The position numbers and the translations under genes were made by a program. From contig WHVA01000453.1 in assembly GCA_015179125.1 (NCBI GenBank), positions 29,630 to 93,629 on the forward strand: a DNA stretch of 64,000 bases, written 5' to 3'. The notes under the pieces were generated by a model. That model did no database searches and was not told the DNA's origin. It saw only the letters and a list, made by a program, of their open reading frames with translations. Shown piece after piece: positions 42,034 through 54,159 of the stretch (the first letter of the stretch is position 1; every line of letters begins with the position of its first letter). Origin of the DNA: Gautieria morchelliformis (taxonomy: Eukaryota; Basidiomycota; Agaricomycetes; Gomphales; Gomphaceae).

Positions 42034-43083
42034 TCAATGCAGGTGAGACACTGATGCAGATGCCATCCCAGCCCTGGCCCTCCCTCGAGGGGCTGGATGC
42101 CCTGGCCGCTGTCCAGGTTGCCTCGTGGAAGTGCGGGGGGCGACTTCCATGGCAGCCCCTTTGAGGATTATGTCCTCCCTGTTGAGGGGGGGTCGCGGGG
42201 CATGGAAATGGGCCATGAGGCTCGCGTCACGCATTTGGCACAGATTCAGGACGTAGTCTCGTGGGTCCCCTCTGTGCTCTACCTGGGGAATGGTTTGTTC
42301 AGTTCTTTCTCGCTCCTGCCTCACCACACGGGCTCCAGAAGACAGACAATTGTGCCTGGCGCAATTGTGCTGAGTGTTCACTGTGCAGAGCAAGTCCTTT
42401 GGGAACCTCGAGGGTCAGCCACGCCGATGGAGGCACAATAGAACGTACCTGCACTCTGAGGAGTAACCGATGTCGTGGATGCCCACGGGGGGTCAACTGG
42501 GGCATGTGGTATGGGGCCGTTCGGGCCCCCACATCCCATGTTTCAATGAGGATCGTGCTCGGGCGCTGATATCTGTGATCATTGGAGCCCATGACCCGTA
42601 GGATTTCCATAATGCGCCCCACCTCAGTGCGTTCCTCACCTTCGACGGCATGCGGGGCCGCCTGATAGATCACCCAGCCATAAACGGGGCAGAAGTCCCC
42701 GTTCATCATGATGATGCCCTTGCAGACCTTGAAGCCCGAAGGGTCGGCAGCTCCACCCATGTGAGCTTGGGGGAAGAGCATACTGGTCTGGGTATCATGG
42801 AACATGAGTTTGTCCGTCATCAACAAGGCCACCGTTCCTACGCACGCATCAATGGCCACTCACACAGGATCACATGGAATCATGCTCACCCAAGGGCTTC
42901 GGAGCGGCGCCATCGTCCCCTAGGTACGAGGACACTATCCCCCCTGTCAGGATCAATGCCATTGGGGCATGCCCAACCTGCGTCCAGGTTCCAGGCACTG
43001 GTGGACCGGGTGGCATTCGCATGGTCACACCCAGGACCGAACTCCTTTTGCACTCCGACCACCACCATCGCCTGGGCGCATTT
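42034..43083 (-). pseudogene. Unrecognised basidiomycete gene, 5'-truncated by LINE C
   Basis: Minus strand. A first visible exon (about 43083-42887) encodes VQKEFGPGCDHANATRSTSA, WNLDAGWACPNGIDPDRGDS, then an intron of about 52 nt. Exon 2 encodes VALLMTDKLMFHDTQTSMLF, GGAADPSGFKVCKGIIMMNG, GRIMEILRVMGSN and TAPYHMPQLT, followed by an intron near 42440-42398. Exon 3 encodes DLLCTVNTQHNCARHNC, RVVRQERERTEQTIPQVEH, YVLNLCQMRDASLMAHFH and a stop at 42034. The frame is clean across all three exons. The Cys/His spacing in CTVNTQHNCARHNC may bind metal. The start is missing because the LINE 5' end lies directly upstream. The family is not known to me. Confidence 0.5.
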
Positions 43084-43183
43084 TTAGTTCTTTCCTTATT
43101 TTACTCTTCCTCTCACCTCCATACTCATACTACTGCTACTACTTTATCTATCTACGTACATACACACTCTGAGCGCCCTGCAC

Positions 43184-44261
43184 ATGCCTGCCACGGAATC
43201 CGGCCTCATGTCGAACAACACGTCGGCTAGCGGGGCAAAGGGCAGGAACACGCCTACGCAGCGCCCAGTCACGACACCGTCCATGGCACAGGCCAAGCTC
43301 GACGCTCAGGGAAGAATCCAGCCTAGGGCAGCAACGGGCCCTACACGAGAGAAGCAGACGGAACCACTGAAAAGAAGCGAGAACCCAGCTGAGAAAAAGG
43401 CCCCAGCGACCAGGCCAGCCACCAGAGGAACAGCCACAGACCAGGAGACGCTCACAGGAGAGGAGATAAGAAGCTTGCAGGGACAGGAGATATCAGATGT
43501 AGATGCAGGTAAGCTCTATTTGGAACGCACCTTGCTAACGGTACTGGGCGCACCCTGGACGGTCGATGCGCTGTCCACCGCCATATTACAGGTAACGCAA
43601 TACAAAGGGGTACTGCGCCAGGCGATAAACGCGTTGAGGTCTATTGCGTTCGTTCTAGAAGTGGTCGAGGATGACGCCAGATGTGAGAGAATAGTGAGCC
43701 AGGTCAGGGAGGGCCTCGCAGCGGAAGGAAACACCCTATCAGCCAAGGTCCTAGAAGCGACGACACTGATAGACAAGGCCACAGCTGCAGCAGAGACCGT
43801 GGCCAGACTATCCCACCAAGTTGCCGAGGACGCGGCAGCGGCAATACAAACAATCCAATCGGTGTCGAACACCGTTGCCTCCTTGGCAACGCAGCTCAAC
43901 GAGACCTCGACAACATACAGGGACACCACAATGAAAGCAGCAACGGCGACCCAGCACATGTCGCCTGGTGCCACCACGCTTGATGCCAGAGTCCGTGCCT
44001 GAGAAGGCATAAAGCAGCGACAGGTACTAGTGGATGCCGCGAACGCAGGAGAACGGGTCCTGACTGACCTGGACGATACCGGGCTGGCGCTCAAAGCAAA
44101 CGAGGCTATCAGCGACCTAGATGCAGAGGGCGAGAGAATTGTGGTCAGCGCGAAGCGACTCGTCAACGGCAGAGATCCTCCAACAGCATCGCCCTGGGCC
44201 CCACCACCAGGTGGGGCAACACAGATGGACACAGTGGGCCGCCTCTCCCTTCCCCTCGCTG
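43184..44261 (+). pseudogene. LINE C ORF1, lacking its C-terminal half
   Basis: ATG 43184 (MPATESGLMSNNTSAS). The first part is low-complexity and basic, then a long helical, Ala/Thr-rich coiled-coil-like segment (about 43500-43990; TAAAETVARLSHQVAEDAAA). A TGA stop lies at 44000-44002. In-frame text continues (LKANEAISDLDAEGERIVV, AKRLVNG), similar to the middle of ORF1 in LINEs A and D. It then jumps at about 44170 straight to the ORF2 leader. The zinc knuckles are absent, probably by internal deletion. Confidence 0.75.
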
Positions 44262-47200
44262 ATGTCATACACAATGGAACCAACACCGGCGAGGCTGAGA
44301 ATATACCAACAGAACCTGAACAAATCTGACAAGGCTCAGTACGATCTCATCAATTCGGATGCGCACAAGGAATGGGACATCATTCTGCTACAGGAGCCGT
44401 ACATCGACATGCTAGGCAACACCAAGGCGAACCACAACTGGCACGTGCTTTACCCTACATCTCACCTAAGCAACGGAGCCACAAAGCGCTCTATCATACT
44501 GGTAAATGTCCTAATGGATACTAATGCATGGTCACAGGTTTCAGTCGAAGGGACAAACGACATCACAGCAATACAGATTCGACACCGTCAGGGAAAGATA
44601 ACAATCTTCAACATATACAATGATTGCGAACACTCAGCGAGGCTACAGACCTTAGACGACTTTGTCAGAGCTGGGAGACGAAACCTAATTCACCGCGAAA
44701 TGGACTCCATGGTCTGGTGTGGCGACTTCAACAGACACCATCCCATGTGGGACGAAGAGAGAAACCACCATTTATTCACGGCCGACGTGACCAAGGCGGC
44801 GGAAGAGCTGATCTCTATGCTGGCTGACTACAATATGGTAATGGCACTTCCGAAGCGGCTCCCCACGCTGCAATCAATGTCAACCAAGAACTGGAAGAGG
44901 GTCAACAATGTCTTCTGCACAGACAACATCATCGACACCATCATCGGCTGCGACACCTCCCCCGACAGAAGGGGACCAGGCACTGACCACGTTCCCATCC
45001 TCACGACTATCGACGTTGGAGTGGAAATCCAGAACCCGGAACCATATCGCAACTTCAGGATGGTGGACTGGGGCGAGTTCAGAGAGCAGCTAGCAGAGAG
45101 ACTGGTGGAAGTGCCAGAGGCAAAGGAGTTGGAAGACATAGGTGAGTACAATGACATGGTCAACGTGCTGACGGCTGCCATCCAGGACACTATCGACACC
45201 GTGGTCCCACTATCGAAGCCAACACCACACTCCCACAGATGGTGGTGCAAAGAGCTCTCAGACCTCAAGAAAGCAAAAAATAGGCTAAACCATCTATCAT
45301 ATATACATCGTGCCATCGCTGACCACCCGACCTACGAAGAACACAGGGAGATCACCGACAGATACAGCAAGGCGATTAGCAAGGCCAAATCTCAACACTG
45401 GGCTGAATACCTGGAGGACCTCAACGATGGACTACTGTGGACGGCAAACAGGTACATATCCCACCCAACCACGGATGGGGGCAGATCGAGGATCCCGACA
45501 CTGCATATCCCTGGGACCGATGGAACCGGCCGCACAGCAGAAACAAATGAGGACAAAAGCGCCGCCCTCGCAGCGGCCTTCTTTCCGCCCAAACCAGCCG
45601 AGTCCCAGATCCCAGCCAACTACAAATATCCGAAACGCATCAAACACGGGTTCCAGATCCACGAGGCGCAGCTGAGGCGACAACTGGACAAGCTAAAGCC
45701 GCACAAAGCGCCTGGCGATGACGGAATCCCTAATGTTGTCCTGAAGGAATCGGTGGACTTACTCGCTGAGTATCTTCTGTGCATATTCCGAGCAACATTT
45801 GCATTGAACACATACAGTGACAACTGGAGGACCTGGATCACAATTGTACTACGGAAACCGGGAAAGGCCAACTATGAGGTGCCAAAATCGTACCGTCCCA
45901 TCGCCCTGTACAACACGATCGGTAAACTCCTCACGGCAATAGTGGCGGAAGACATCACGTACATGACGGAGAAGCAACAGCTCATCCCAGCCACCCACTT
46001 CGGAGGGAGGCCTGGCAGGACGACAACCGACTCCCTCCACCTAATGGTCAACAAGATAAAAGGGGCGTGGAGGAGGAAGAAGGTAGCGGCCATGTTATTC
46101 CTCGACATTGAAGGCGCATTCCCGAACGCAGTCACGGACCGCCTGCTCCACAACATGAGGAAACGCAAGGTGCCAGAGCCTTACGTGCTCTTCGTCGAGA
46201 GGATGTTGGCAGACAGACGCACCAGGCTGAAATTCGACGACTATCTATCGGACTGGGTCAACATAGACAATGGGATAGGGCAAGGCGACCCGCTATCGAT
46301 GATACTCTATCTCTACTACAATGCGGATCTAGTAGAGGTGGCGTCGGGGAAAGGAAGGGCGGCGACGGCATACGTGGACGACGCCAACCTATACGCGGAA
46401 GGGGACACATATGAGGAGGCGTACGAGGGCATCAGAGAAATGCTACTCAAAGAAGGTGGGGCGGGTGAATGGACGTGCACTCACCAGTCCAGATTCGAAA
46501 AGAGCAAATTCGCCGTGATTGGTTTCTCGCGCCGCAGAGTCCCCGACCCCACCAGACCATGCAAGACCATACGCGAACCAAGACCAGGCTTTGTATATGA
46601 GGACGTGGTCATCCAGCCCTCGACATCACATAAATTCCTGGGCGTACTCCTGGACGAGGAACTGAGGTCGAGCATGCGGAGAAAGTTACAGCCAAGGCGG
46701 TAAAGTGGACACTCCTAGCGCGCAGACTGACCAAGCCCTCCACAGGTGTCCGAGCAACGTACATGAGACAATTATACTGCGCAGTGGCCATACCAAAATT
46801 CACATACGCGGCGGACGTGTGGTACACGCCAATTCAGAGAGTGGAAGGGAAGAAGAGGTCCACAGGTTCAGTGAAAATAGTGCGTAAGCTAACATCGATA
46901 CAGCGAATTGCCACTATCGCTATCACTGGAGCCATGAGAACGACTGCCAGCGACGCCCTTGAGGCACATGCCAACATAATGCCGATAGAACTCCTACTAC
47001 TGAACGTATGCTACAAGGCGGTCAGCCGCATGGCAACCCTCCCAAGGGCACACCCTCTCCACCAGCCACTTCGCACGTGCGCCCGCCGTCTAGTAAAGAG
47101 GCACCCGTCCCCACTGCACACACTGACCCATATCCTCGACATCGCACCCGACACCTACGAGGAAATACTACCCTTCGCACAAGTTCCCGACGCACCGCGG

Positions 47201-48211
47201 CGATACACGACCGAGATAGCGGCCACAAGGTTAGAGTCCAAGGAGGGCGAGGTGACCAGCACGGCCGACGTGATGATATACACGGACGGATCGGGCACAG
47301 AGGGTGGAGCAGGAGCCGCGGCAATATTATACAGGGAAGGCAGGAGAAAGGCTACCTTGGGATACCACCTTGGCCCGCTGACAGAGCACACCACCTACGA
47401 GGCAGAGGCGATCGGAGTACTTCTGGGGCTAGAACTACTGAGGCGCGAGAAAGAAGTCAGAAAGGCCACAATCCTCCTCGACAATCAGGGGGTGATACAG
47501 GCGATGGAGAAGATACATCCGAGGCTGGGACAACACATCCTGAGCCAGATACACGACACGGCCACCAGGATGGCGACACCGACACGACGACGCAAGATAG
47601 ACCTAGCTGTAGCCTGGATATCGGGACATGACGGGGTGGGAGGCAACGAGGAGGCAGACGCTGAGGCAAAAAAGGCAGCGTTAAACACTACTCACCAGCT
47701 AAGTGATCTCCCGCCCCTCCTGGAGGCTGAACCCCTTCCGCGCAGCATGGCGGTCGCGAGACAAGCCTTTAGGACGGGGACGAAACAGAACTGGAGGTTA
47801 CGGTGGCAGCGATCCCCCCGGTATGCGAGACTATCGAAGATAGACGGCAAGATGCCCTCCAGCAACTATATCGCGGACACGGCCAGGTTGACCAGAGGAC
47901 AATGCAGCCTAATCACCCAGTTGAGAACCAGCCACGCCCCGCTCAACAAGCACCTCCACAGGATCAAGAGGTTGCCCACGCCGATCTGCCCCGCTTGCAC
48001 TAGGGCCGACGAGTCGGTCCACCACTTCCTGTTCGAATGCCGGACATATGAGTACACCAGACACAAGCTAAGGAGGAAGCTAGGGCGAAAAGCAACGTCG
48101 ATCAGAGAATTGCTAGGGAAGCCGGCGGGCATGCTGGAACTACTGAACTACGTGGCTGCTACAGGCCGTTTGAAGGCTACATTCGGTGATGTATCCCCCC
48201 CACTCATATGA
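44262..48211 (+). pseudogene. LINE C ORF2: endonuclease-RT-RNase H-Cys/His finger
   Basis: The ATG at 44262 fits RLRIYQQNLNKS close to the start. Endonuclease motifs: IILLQEPYIDMLG, TAIQIRH, MVWCGDFNRHHPMWDE, GTDHVPILTT. RT: HKAPGDDGIPN, VLRKPGKANYEVPKSYRPIA, HFGGRPGRTTTD, FLDIEGAFPNAV, GIGQGDPLSMILY, and catalytic AYVDDANLY. RNase H: IYTDGSGTEGGAGAAAI, TYEAEAIGV, LLDNQGVIQ, WISGHDGVGGNEEAD. C-terminal finger: CPACTRADESVHHFLFEC. One frameshift near 46665 (VEHAEKVTAKAVKW resumes in another frame) splits an otherwise open frame of about 1310 codons. All catalytic residues I can check are present. Probably a recent copy. Confidence 0.92.
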
Positions 48212-48740
48212 CAGAGAGATAACCCACCAACTAGGGCAGGGAAACACATCTGAGGAGTGTAACACGCACGAGTTTCGGGCACCAACAATACCTCTATTAG
48301 ACATGGATACGTACAACCGGCTCTTCGACATGAACATGATCATACTATATCACCCTCACCTTACAAGCTCGGGCAACGGCGGGAACCGACTCGTCGCAGC
48401 AAGACCATGAAGACCCTAGGACCACTTTTTATTCTTTGCCTGCGGCGCTCACTCCCGTCGTGCTAGACCGCCTCGGCGGCCGAGCACTTACGAAGCTAGA
48501 CCACACACGTTAGGGATAGACCACCCAGGGAGAGTGAGTACCTTACCTCACAAGAGAGGGGGGTGGAAAACGACTCAAGGAGTCGGGCTGCCGGGGGGCA
48601 TGGAGCTCGTCGACAGTGCATCCGCCCACTCGAGGATGCAGGGGTTGGGAGTCCCAGGGAGAGAGGGGAAGGCCCACCTTTCATAGGTACAGCGTGTGTA
48701 GTGACCATCATAGGTTTATCCTGAGGTCGAATAAAATGAC
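48212..48740 (+). other. 3' UTR of LINE C
   Basis: No gene seen. AATAAA lies at 48730-48735, immediately before the A-tail. A GC-rich block (48430-48500) has CGGCGGCCGAG-like palindromic words. Confidence 0.7.
48730..48735 (+). terminator. Polyadenylation signal AATAAA of LINE C
   Basis: Five bases before the 23-A tail, as expected for the end of a polyadenylated element transcript, although the short distance is unusual for a canonical signal. Confidence 0.5.
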
Positions 48741-48763
48741 AAAAAAAAAAAAAAAAAAAAAAA
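48741..48763 (+). repeat. A-tail of LINE C
   Basis: 23 uninterrupted A residues. LINE D sequence begins at the next base, so LINE D probably inserted at, or next to, the tail. Confidence 0.9.
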
Positions 48764-48926
48764 CAGTCTGCACACGAGACTTTCTCATGCCTACCACAAC
48801 AACCCAAAAACCAAAATTCCTCATTCCCCTATATACACACTAGCTACACCACTCCTCAGTGGATCGCTGACTACAATCGGCGATAGCACGAGGCTCCTAC
48901 AAAAAAAAGAAGCCTCCAAAAAATCG

Positions 48927-51189
48927 ATGCCATTGAGCATCGACCCACAGGTGCCCGCCACGTCACAAAACCGCACGAGGGCAGGCACCGCACAGCAGAG
49001 CAGTACAAAGACAAGAGCTGAGCTACTGGCCGAACCGAATGCGTCAGTAAGAACTAGAGAACAAGCTAGGCAGTTCCTCGACAGGTACGGGTACTACGCG
49101 AAAGACGAACCGCTCTCCGCAGAGCAACTCAGCTACGCGCTGCTATCCCTGGCACACAACGCTAGCGGAAAAACACTGCAGGAGGGCATTAGAGCAGTGG
49201 CAGTATTGATGTTAGAGGAAGCGGCGAAAGGAGTGGGAGCGGCGGTGATGAAACATGTCGAGAGGAGTCTAGAGCCGGCCTTCACCAAAGTCGCAGTGGC
49301 GGTCGATGAAGCAAAGGAGGTGGCGGAGCTAGCGAAGGCGGCGACAGAAGGAGCCTACAACATTATAGAACACATCAACAGCATGAGAAAGCCAAGTGGG
49401 CAGAACGAAGACGATGTCAGCAACTAGGGGCTATGGCAGGGAAGGTTCGGTAGAGTTCTTAGAAAGCTAGAATCAAATACACTCTCTCAGTGAATTTATT
49501 GTCACTGTTATATTAATACAATACCTAGAATCAAATACACTACATGATTTTCAGTCAACATGCTATGTAAATATAAAGAATACTACTCGCCTCTCTCAGT
49601 GAATTTATTGTCACTGAGAGAGGAGTGTAATCCTGTCTCAGAAGGCATATACTTGCACCCGGCCCTTTAGCGCCCAAGGGCTCGCGCGTCGAAGTCATTT
49701 CAAACTCCGCTGGGTGCAGCCGCCTGTGAAAGTAGAAATAACAGAATGAAATGGAGAGATAGAGAATGACTGGAAAATTTCGAAAATAAGCAGAGAAATG
49801 GATGCATGGTACAAGAACAGTATGAGAAAATATTGAAACACCACACAATAAATTGAATATATTATGCTTGATTTTGGTGCAGGAGCATAAATGCACCCAA
49901 CAGACGACGAGACAGGGAGGACGTCATATGCAGCTGCGCTCAAAGGTAATGTACCCCTATCACATCCAAGTAATTTGGCAAGAGCAAAGGCCAGAGCAAG
50001 ACAAATACTGATCGACGGAGACCCCCAAGTGGGACAGAATGCGCTCACCGAGCTGACCGAACCGGAGCTGGTAGCAAAAGCCAATGAAGCTATCGACAAT
50101 TTGGAGGATGACCACAGCCACATCAGCAAGGCGTTCATTGGAGCCAAAAAGCTAGCGAACGGCGGGATAGTCTTCGACCTGGAAACGGCGGAGGCTGCGA
50201 GGTGGATCCAGGCAAACAAAATAGTGTTCCTCAACAAGTTCAGCGGGACGGCCATGATAAAAGACAGGGCCCTGTCGGTCATAGTAGAATATGTGCCCCT
50301 GACCCACTCGCCGGACGTGCTCGCGGAGATGGGAAAAATCGAACGGGACTCCAAGCTGCCATCGGGCTCCCTGATTTCAACTCGCTGGATAAAGCCCGTG
50401 CACAGAAGAATGGCAGGCCAAAAATCCACCCACATCATAGCGAAATTCAGTAACACAGAGGCCGCAAACCAAAGCATAAGGGATGGACTAATCATAGCGG
50501 GAAAGAGGACCTGGGCCAGGAGAATGAAGAGGGAGCCACGCCGCTGCCTAAAGTGTCAGGTACACAACGCGCGGCACATCGCAGCAGAATGCAACAGCCA
50601 AGAGACATGCGGGACCTGCGGGGATGAACACAGAACTGCTGACTGCCAGGAGAGCGACCCGAAGAGATACAAATGCGCCAACTGTAACGTGCAGGGACAC
50701 GCGTCATGGGACAGAACATGCCCAACATTCAGGGCAGCATGCGCGGCGGTGGAAAAGAGCAACCCGGAGCATACCTACAGATTTTTCCCAGACGAGCACC
50801 CGTGGACATGGGAACAACAGAGAGAGACGGAAGAGGCAGTTGATGCAGGGGAGATACTGAAAAGAGCCAGCATCCACGAAGATAGAAGGGCAAGAGCGGC
50901 AGAGGAAGAGGCAAACAGGGGGAGACAGATGAGCAGCGTAAATGAAAGCAGGCGGCAGAGGGAACAAGAGAGCTCAGGATACAGAACTAGGATGGAGAGC
51001 ACAGCGAGCGCCAGAGGAGAAGGACGAAGGGCAAACCCGAGAGTCGGACACAGAGACCAAGGCTGGCACGAACGCCAGCCAGGAGAGGGTAGGCAGAGCC
51101 GACTAGATGACTACGGGATAGGGAGCAGCCGGGAACGGCCCCAGACAGGACAGCGAGCCGATGGTGACAACAGCGCGATCCAAGGATGA
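48927..51189 (+). pseudogene. LINE D ORF1 (gag-like), split by a solo LTR
   Basis: ATG 48927 (MPLSIDPQVPATSQN). Removing the LTR plus one duplication (49415-49907) restores a continuous frame to the TGA at 51187-51189, about 590 residues. Order: TREQARQFLDRYGYYAKDEP, LSYALLSLAHNASGKTLQEG, a helical region, SYAAALKGNVPLSHPSNLAR, KRTWARRMKREPRRC, then three CCHC-type knuckles (CLKCQVHNARHIAAEC, CGTCGDEHRTADC, CANCNVQGHASWDRTC), PWTWEQQ and a charged tail. It is the best-preserved ORF1 of this family here, and apart from the LTR I see no lesion. Confidence 0.88.
49415..49902 (-). mobile_element. Solo LTR, Ty1/copia family A
   Basis: The 488-bp minus-oriented copy runs from TGTTGGGTGC (at 49902) to GCTGACA (at 49415), with perfect 5-bp duplication GACGA (49410-49414 and 49903-49907). 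It is close in length and sequence to 483-969 and 6210-6697. Inserted in LINE D ORF1. Confidence 0.94.
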
Positions 51190-53465
51190 ACGCAACAAAC
51201 CAACCGCTAAAAAACTTGAGGATCAGACAGCAGAACGTGAACAAATCATTAACGGCAATGGCGGAATACTAGCTAAGTGCCCACCCAACTGATATGACAT
51301 CCTCGCCGTCCAAGAACCATACATTGATTTTTTGGGAAACTCTAGAGCTACACCAAATTGGTACTCAGTCTATCCAAAGACACACTACCAGGACAAAGAA
51401 AAGAGGACGAGATCGATGCAACAGTTTCATCATCACCTACGCGCACTGATGACAGCCATAATAGACACGACAGATGAAATGGTGCCGAAATGCAAACAGT
51501 CACCTTACATGAAGCGGTGGTGGTCCCTGCAGCTGACCCAGATCAGAGCGGAAACACGACGGCTGGGCAGGAGGTCATACGCGAAGAGGGTCAGCCCAGA
51601 AGACGCAATACACGGTGAGTACAAGAGTGCCAGGAACCGATACGCAGGGGCCATAGAGAAGTCGAAGAAGCAGCACTGGAAAGACTTCCTAGACAAAATA
51701 GATCAGAAGACGGTCTGGACAGCACACAAGTACACATCGCAAGACGCCAACGACGGGGGCTGAGCGAGAGTACCAGCACTGTCAGAAGTAAGGGTGAACG
51801 GCACAAGAGCAATGGCGGAGACGAACGAGCAGAAAGCAGACATGCTCTTCAGCACATTCTTCCCAGAACCCAACGCTGACGTAGAACCCATACCACCAGA
51901 CTATGAGTACCCCCCACCAGCATTTGAGTACCAGCCGATATCTGATGAGCAAATACGCAGAGCGGTAAACAATCTCAACCCGTTCAAAGCCCCAGGAGAG
52001 AACGGCATACCGAATGAGCTTATCAAACAGTGTATTGACGTTCTGATACCCTACATAGGCCCCCTATTCCACGCCACCTTCGAGCTCCAGACGTTCCTGG
52101 CAGAATGGAGAGACTCCACCACGAAGGTCCTCCGCAAGCCAGGGAAGGCCGACTACACTATCCCCGGGGCGTACAGGCCCACCGCATTGCTAGACACAAT
52201 AGGAAAGGTATTGTCAGCATGCGTGGCGGAGGATCTAGTCAAAATGACCAAGAAGCATCACCTACTACCTGACAACCATTTTGGATGCAGACCTGGACGA
52301 GCGACAAGCGACGCAATCCACTACGTAGTGGGAGAAGCGAAAGATGCATGGAGGAAGGGCAAGGCGCTAGGGGTGCTATACCTGGATATCAAGGGAGCCT
52401 TCCCGAGCATCATCCTAAACAGGCTGACCCACACTATGCGCAGAAGGGGGGTACCAAGGGAATACACTGAATGGATAGACAGGAAAGTCTGAGGCAGACT
52501 CACCACGGTGTGCTTCGACGACTACGCCTCGGCGACCAGACCGATAGAAAGGGGCATGGACCAGGGATGCCCCCTGTCCGCGATTGCATATCAATTCTAC
52601 AACGGAGACCTGATAGACATCGCAAGAAAGGACAAAGGGGAAGGCAGTGTAGGCTTTGTCGACGACACAACCTTCATAGCAGAAGGATCGGACCTGAAGG
52701 ATGCCTTCGCCAAACTGTCAGATATAATGACCAGAACAGATGGGGCGTACAGCTGGGCCGAGAAGCACCAATGCCAGTTCGCGATAGAAAAGTTCGGATT
52801 AATGGGACTCACCAGATGCAGAGAAAGAGACCCACAAAAACCGAGCAAGACGAGACCAGTAGAGAGGCCATCAATAACGATAGGCGGGCACGTGATAAAG
52901 CCGATGGCAATGCACAAGCTCTTAGGGGTAATAGTGGATCAGGAACTCAGGTTCAAAGACCACGCGAACTACGCACTAAAAAAGGGAGAGGCCTACATAA
53001 GCCAATACAGGAGACTCGCGAAGCCAACAGGGGGTGTTGCAGCTAAGCACATGAGAGCATACTACTTAGCGGTCGCAGTACCGAGAATGCTATACGCGGC
53101 TGACCTGTTCCTCATACCAGCGACTAGGAAGCACAAAGGGACCAAAGGACACATCAACAAATTGGTGCGAATACAGCGCCAAGCGGCGCTGGACGTAACA
53201 GGAGCCCTCAGATCCACAGCTACCGACACACTAGACGCGCACGCGAACTTACTCCCATTCCCGCTGTTAGTAGCCAAGCAAGTACACAGGGCCGCGGTGA
53301 GACTAGCATGCCTACCTCCGGACCACCCACTCGCAAAGAAGGTCAGCAGGGCGGCGAAGAGGTATGTGAAACGTCACCGGTCGCCGCTACACGAAATCAT
53401 GCATGCCTTCAACCTCGTCCCGGACAAAATGGAGAAAATACACACTGTCGTACACGGGCCCAAGT
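51190..53465 (+). pseudogene. LINE D ORF2 with deleted endonuclease, truncated in the RT C-terminal side
   Basis: The start of the endonuclease is recognisable (LRIRQQNVNKSL in broken frames, then GNSRATPNWYSVYPKTHYQD). At about 51418 it jumps to QQFHHHLRALMTAI, losing about 250 codons against LINE A. The linker follows (HWKDFLDKIDQKTVWTAHKY), a TGA at about 51763, then RT (RPTALLDTIGKVLSACVAED, FGCRPGRATSD, YLDIKGAFPSIILNRL). A TGA at about 52491 sits in RKV*GRL (Arg expected, CGA to TGA). It continues with MDQGCPLSAIAYQ, catalytic GFVDDTTFI, the thumb, and ends at VVHGPK. RNase H is missing because the Ty3 element inserted. Confidence 0.88.
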
Positions 53466-54157
53466 TGTTACGACCGTTCATTTCCGACTTCCGACCCTCA
53501 GTTCCGCCACACATTCCGCCCCTCCGATATTCCCGCAACACATTCCGCCCCTACGACGTTTCCGACATTCCACCCCTTGTACATTTTCCTTGTTCTTTCG
53601 ACTCTATTACTCAGACCCACCGGACCCACCTCACCGTCCATCAAGACCATATATCCGGCCACCCTTGTAGTTCGTTGTCAGATATGTTTTCCCGACCCCT
53701 TGTTCTTTGCCATTGTTCTACCTTACCCTGAACCCCCCTTGTAGTCCCATTGTCCCCAATAATTAGTTCCCACACATTGTCTACTCGACTTCCGCTTCCT
53801 CCGGAAATTGCTTAGTACCATACCATTACTTGTTGTTCTGCGCTTTGTATAAAACCCCCTCATGTGTGTCTGTTATTCTGCAATCAGATAATCACCTTCG
53901 ATACTTGATTTCCTTCGCTCCATCTCCTGTTCTTAGCACAGCGAGTCTAGCAAGATCTCAGTCTCTCTCTCTGCTCTCTGTCTTCCACCTTCCGCCTCAG
54001 TTCCGACTCAAGTTCCGACCAACCTTTGGTTCAGTACTTTCCGACTTCCGACCCATTTCCGAAATACTTAGGACAATAGTTCATTGGGGGCGCAACCCAT
54101 AAGTTGAAGCCGCTGTCCTTTCCAGTTCCAATTTAGCGGAAATCTCGATACGTAACA
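53466..54157 (+). mobile_element. 5' LTR of Ty3 element 2, copy 2
   Basis: 692 bp, TGTTACGACC...GATACGTAACA. TATAAAA at 53848-53854; AATCAGATAAT (53882-53892), the probable first bases of the transcript, lies 34 nt downstream of the first T. Followed by the primer site and gag, so it is a 5' LTR and not solo. Confidence 0.93.
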
Positions 54158-54159
54158 GT

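Larger units (their letters stand above)
43084..48763 (+). mobile_element. LINE C: Tad1-like LINE, nearly complete
   Basis: 5' UTR (43084-43183), ORF1 (43184 on), ORF2 (44262-48211), 3' UTR and a 23-A tail (48741-48763). ORF1 is unlike that of LINEs A, B and D, so this is a separate family. ORF2 has only one obvious frameshift (about 46665). ORF1 lacks its zinc-knuckle half. It truncates the gene at 42034-43083, and LINE D begins directly after its A-tail. Confidence 0.9.
48764..53465 (+). mobile_element. LINE D: Tad1-like, same family as A and B, 3' end cut by Ty3
   Basis: 5' UTR (48764-48926) matches that of LINE A (GACTTTCTCA and CCAAAAACCA words). ORF1 (48927-51189) is split by a solo LTR, and ORF2 (from about 51190) has a large internal deletion. 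At 53466 a Ty3 LTR begins in the middle of ORF2, after HTVVHGPK. The missing 3' part (RNase H, tail) is not in the window. Confidence 0.9.

Noticed and set aside
43516..44286. Long minus-strand frame opposite LINE C ORF1
   Set aside because: Antisense shadow of the Ala/Thr-rich ORF1; no motif of its own.
49695..50495. 266-codon minus frame across LINE D ORF1 and the solo LTR
   Set aside because: Runs through an LTR border and is antisense to a well-supported ORF1.
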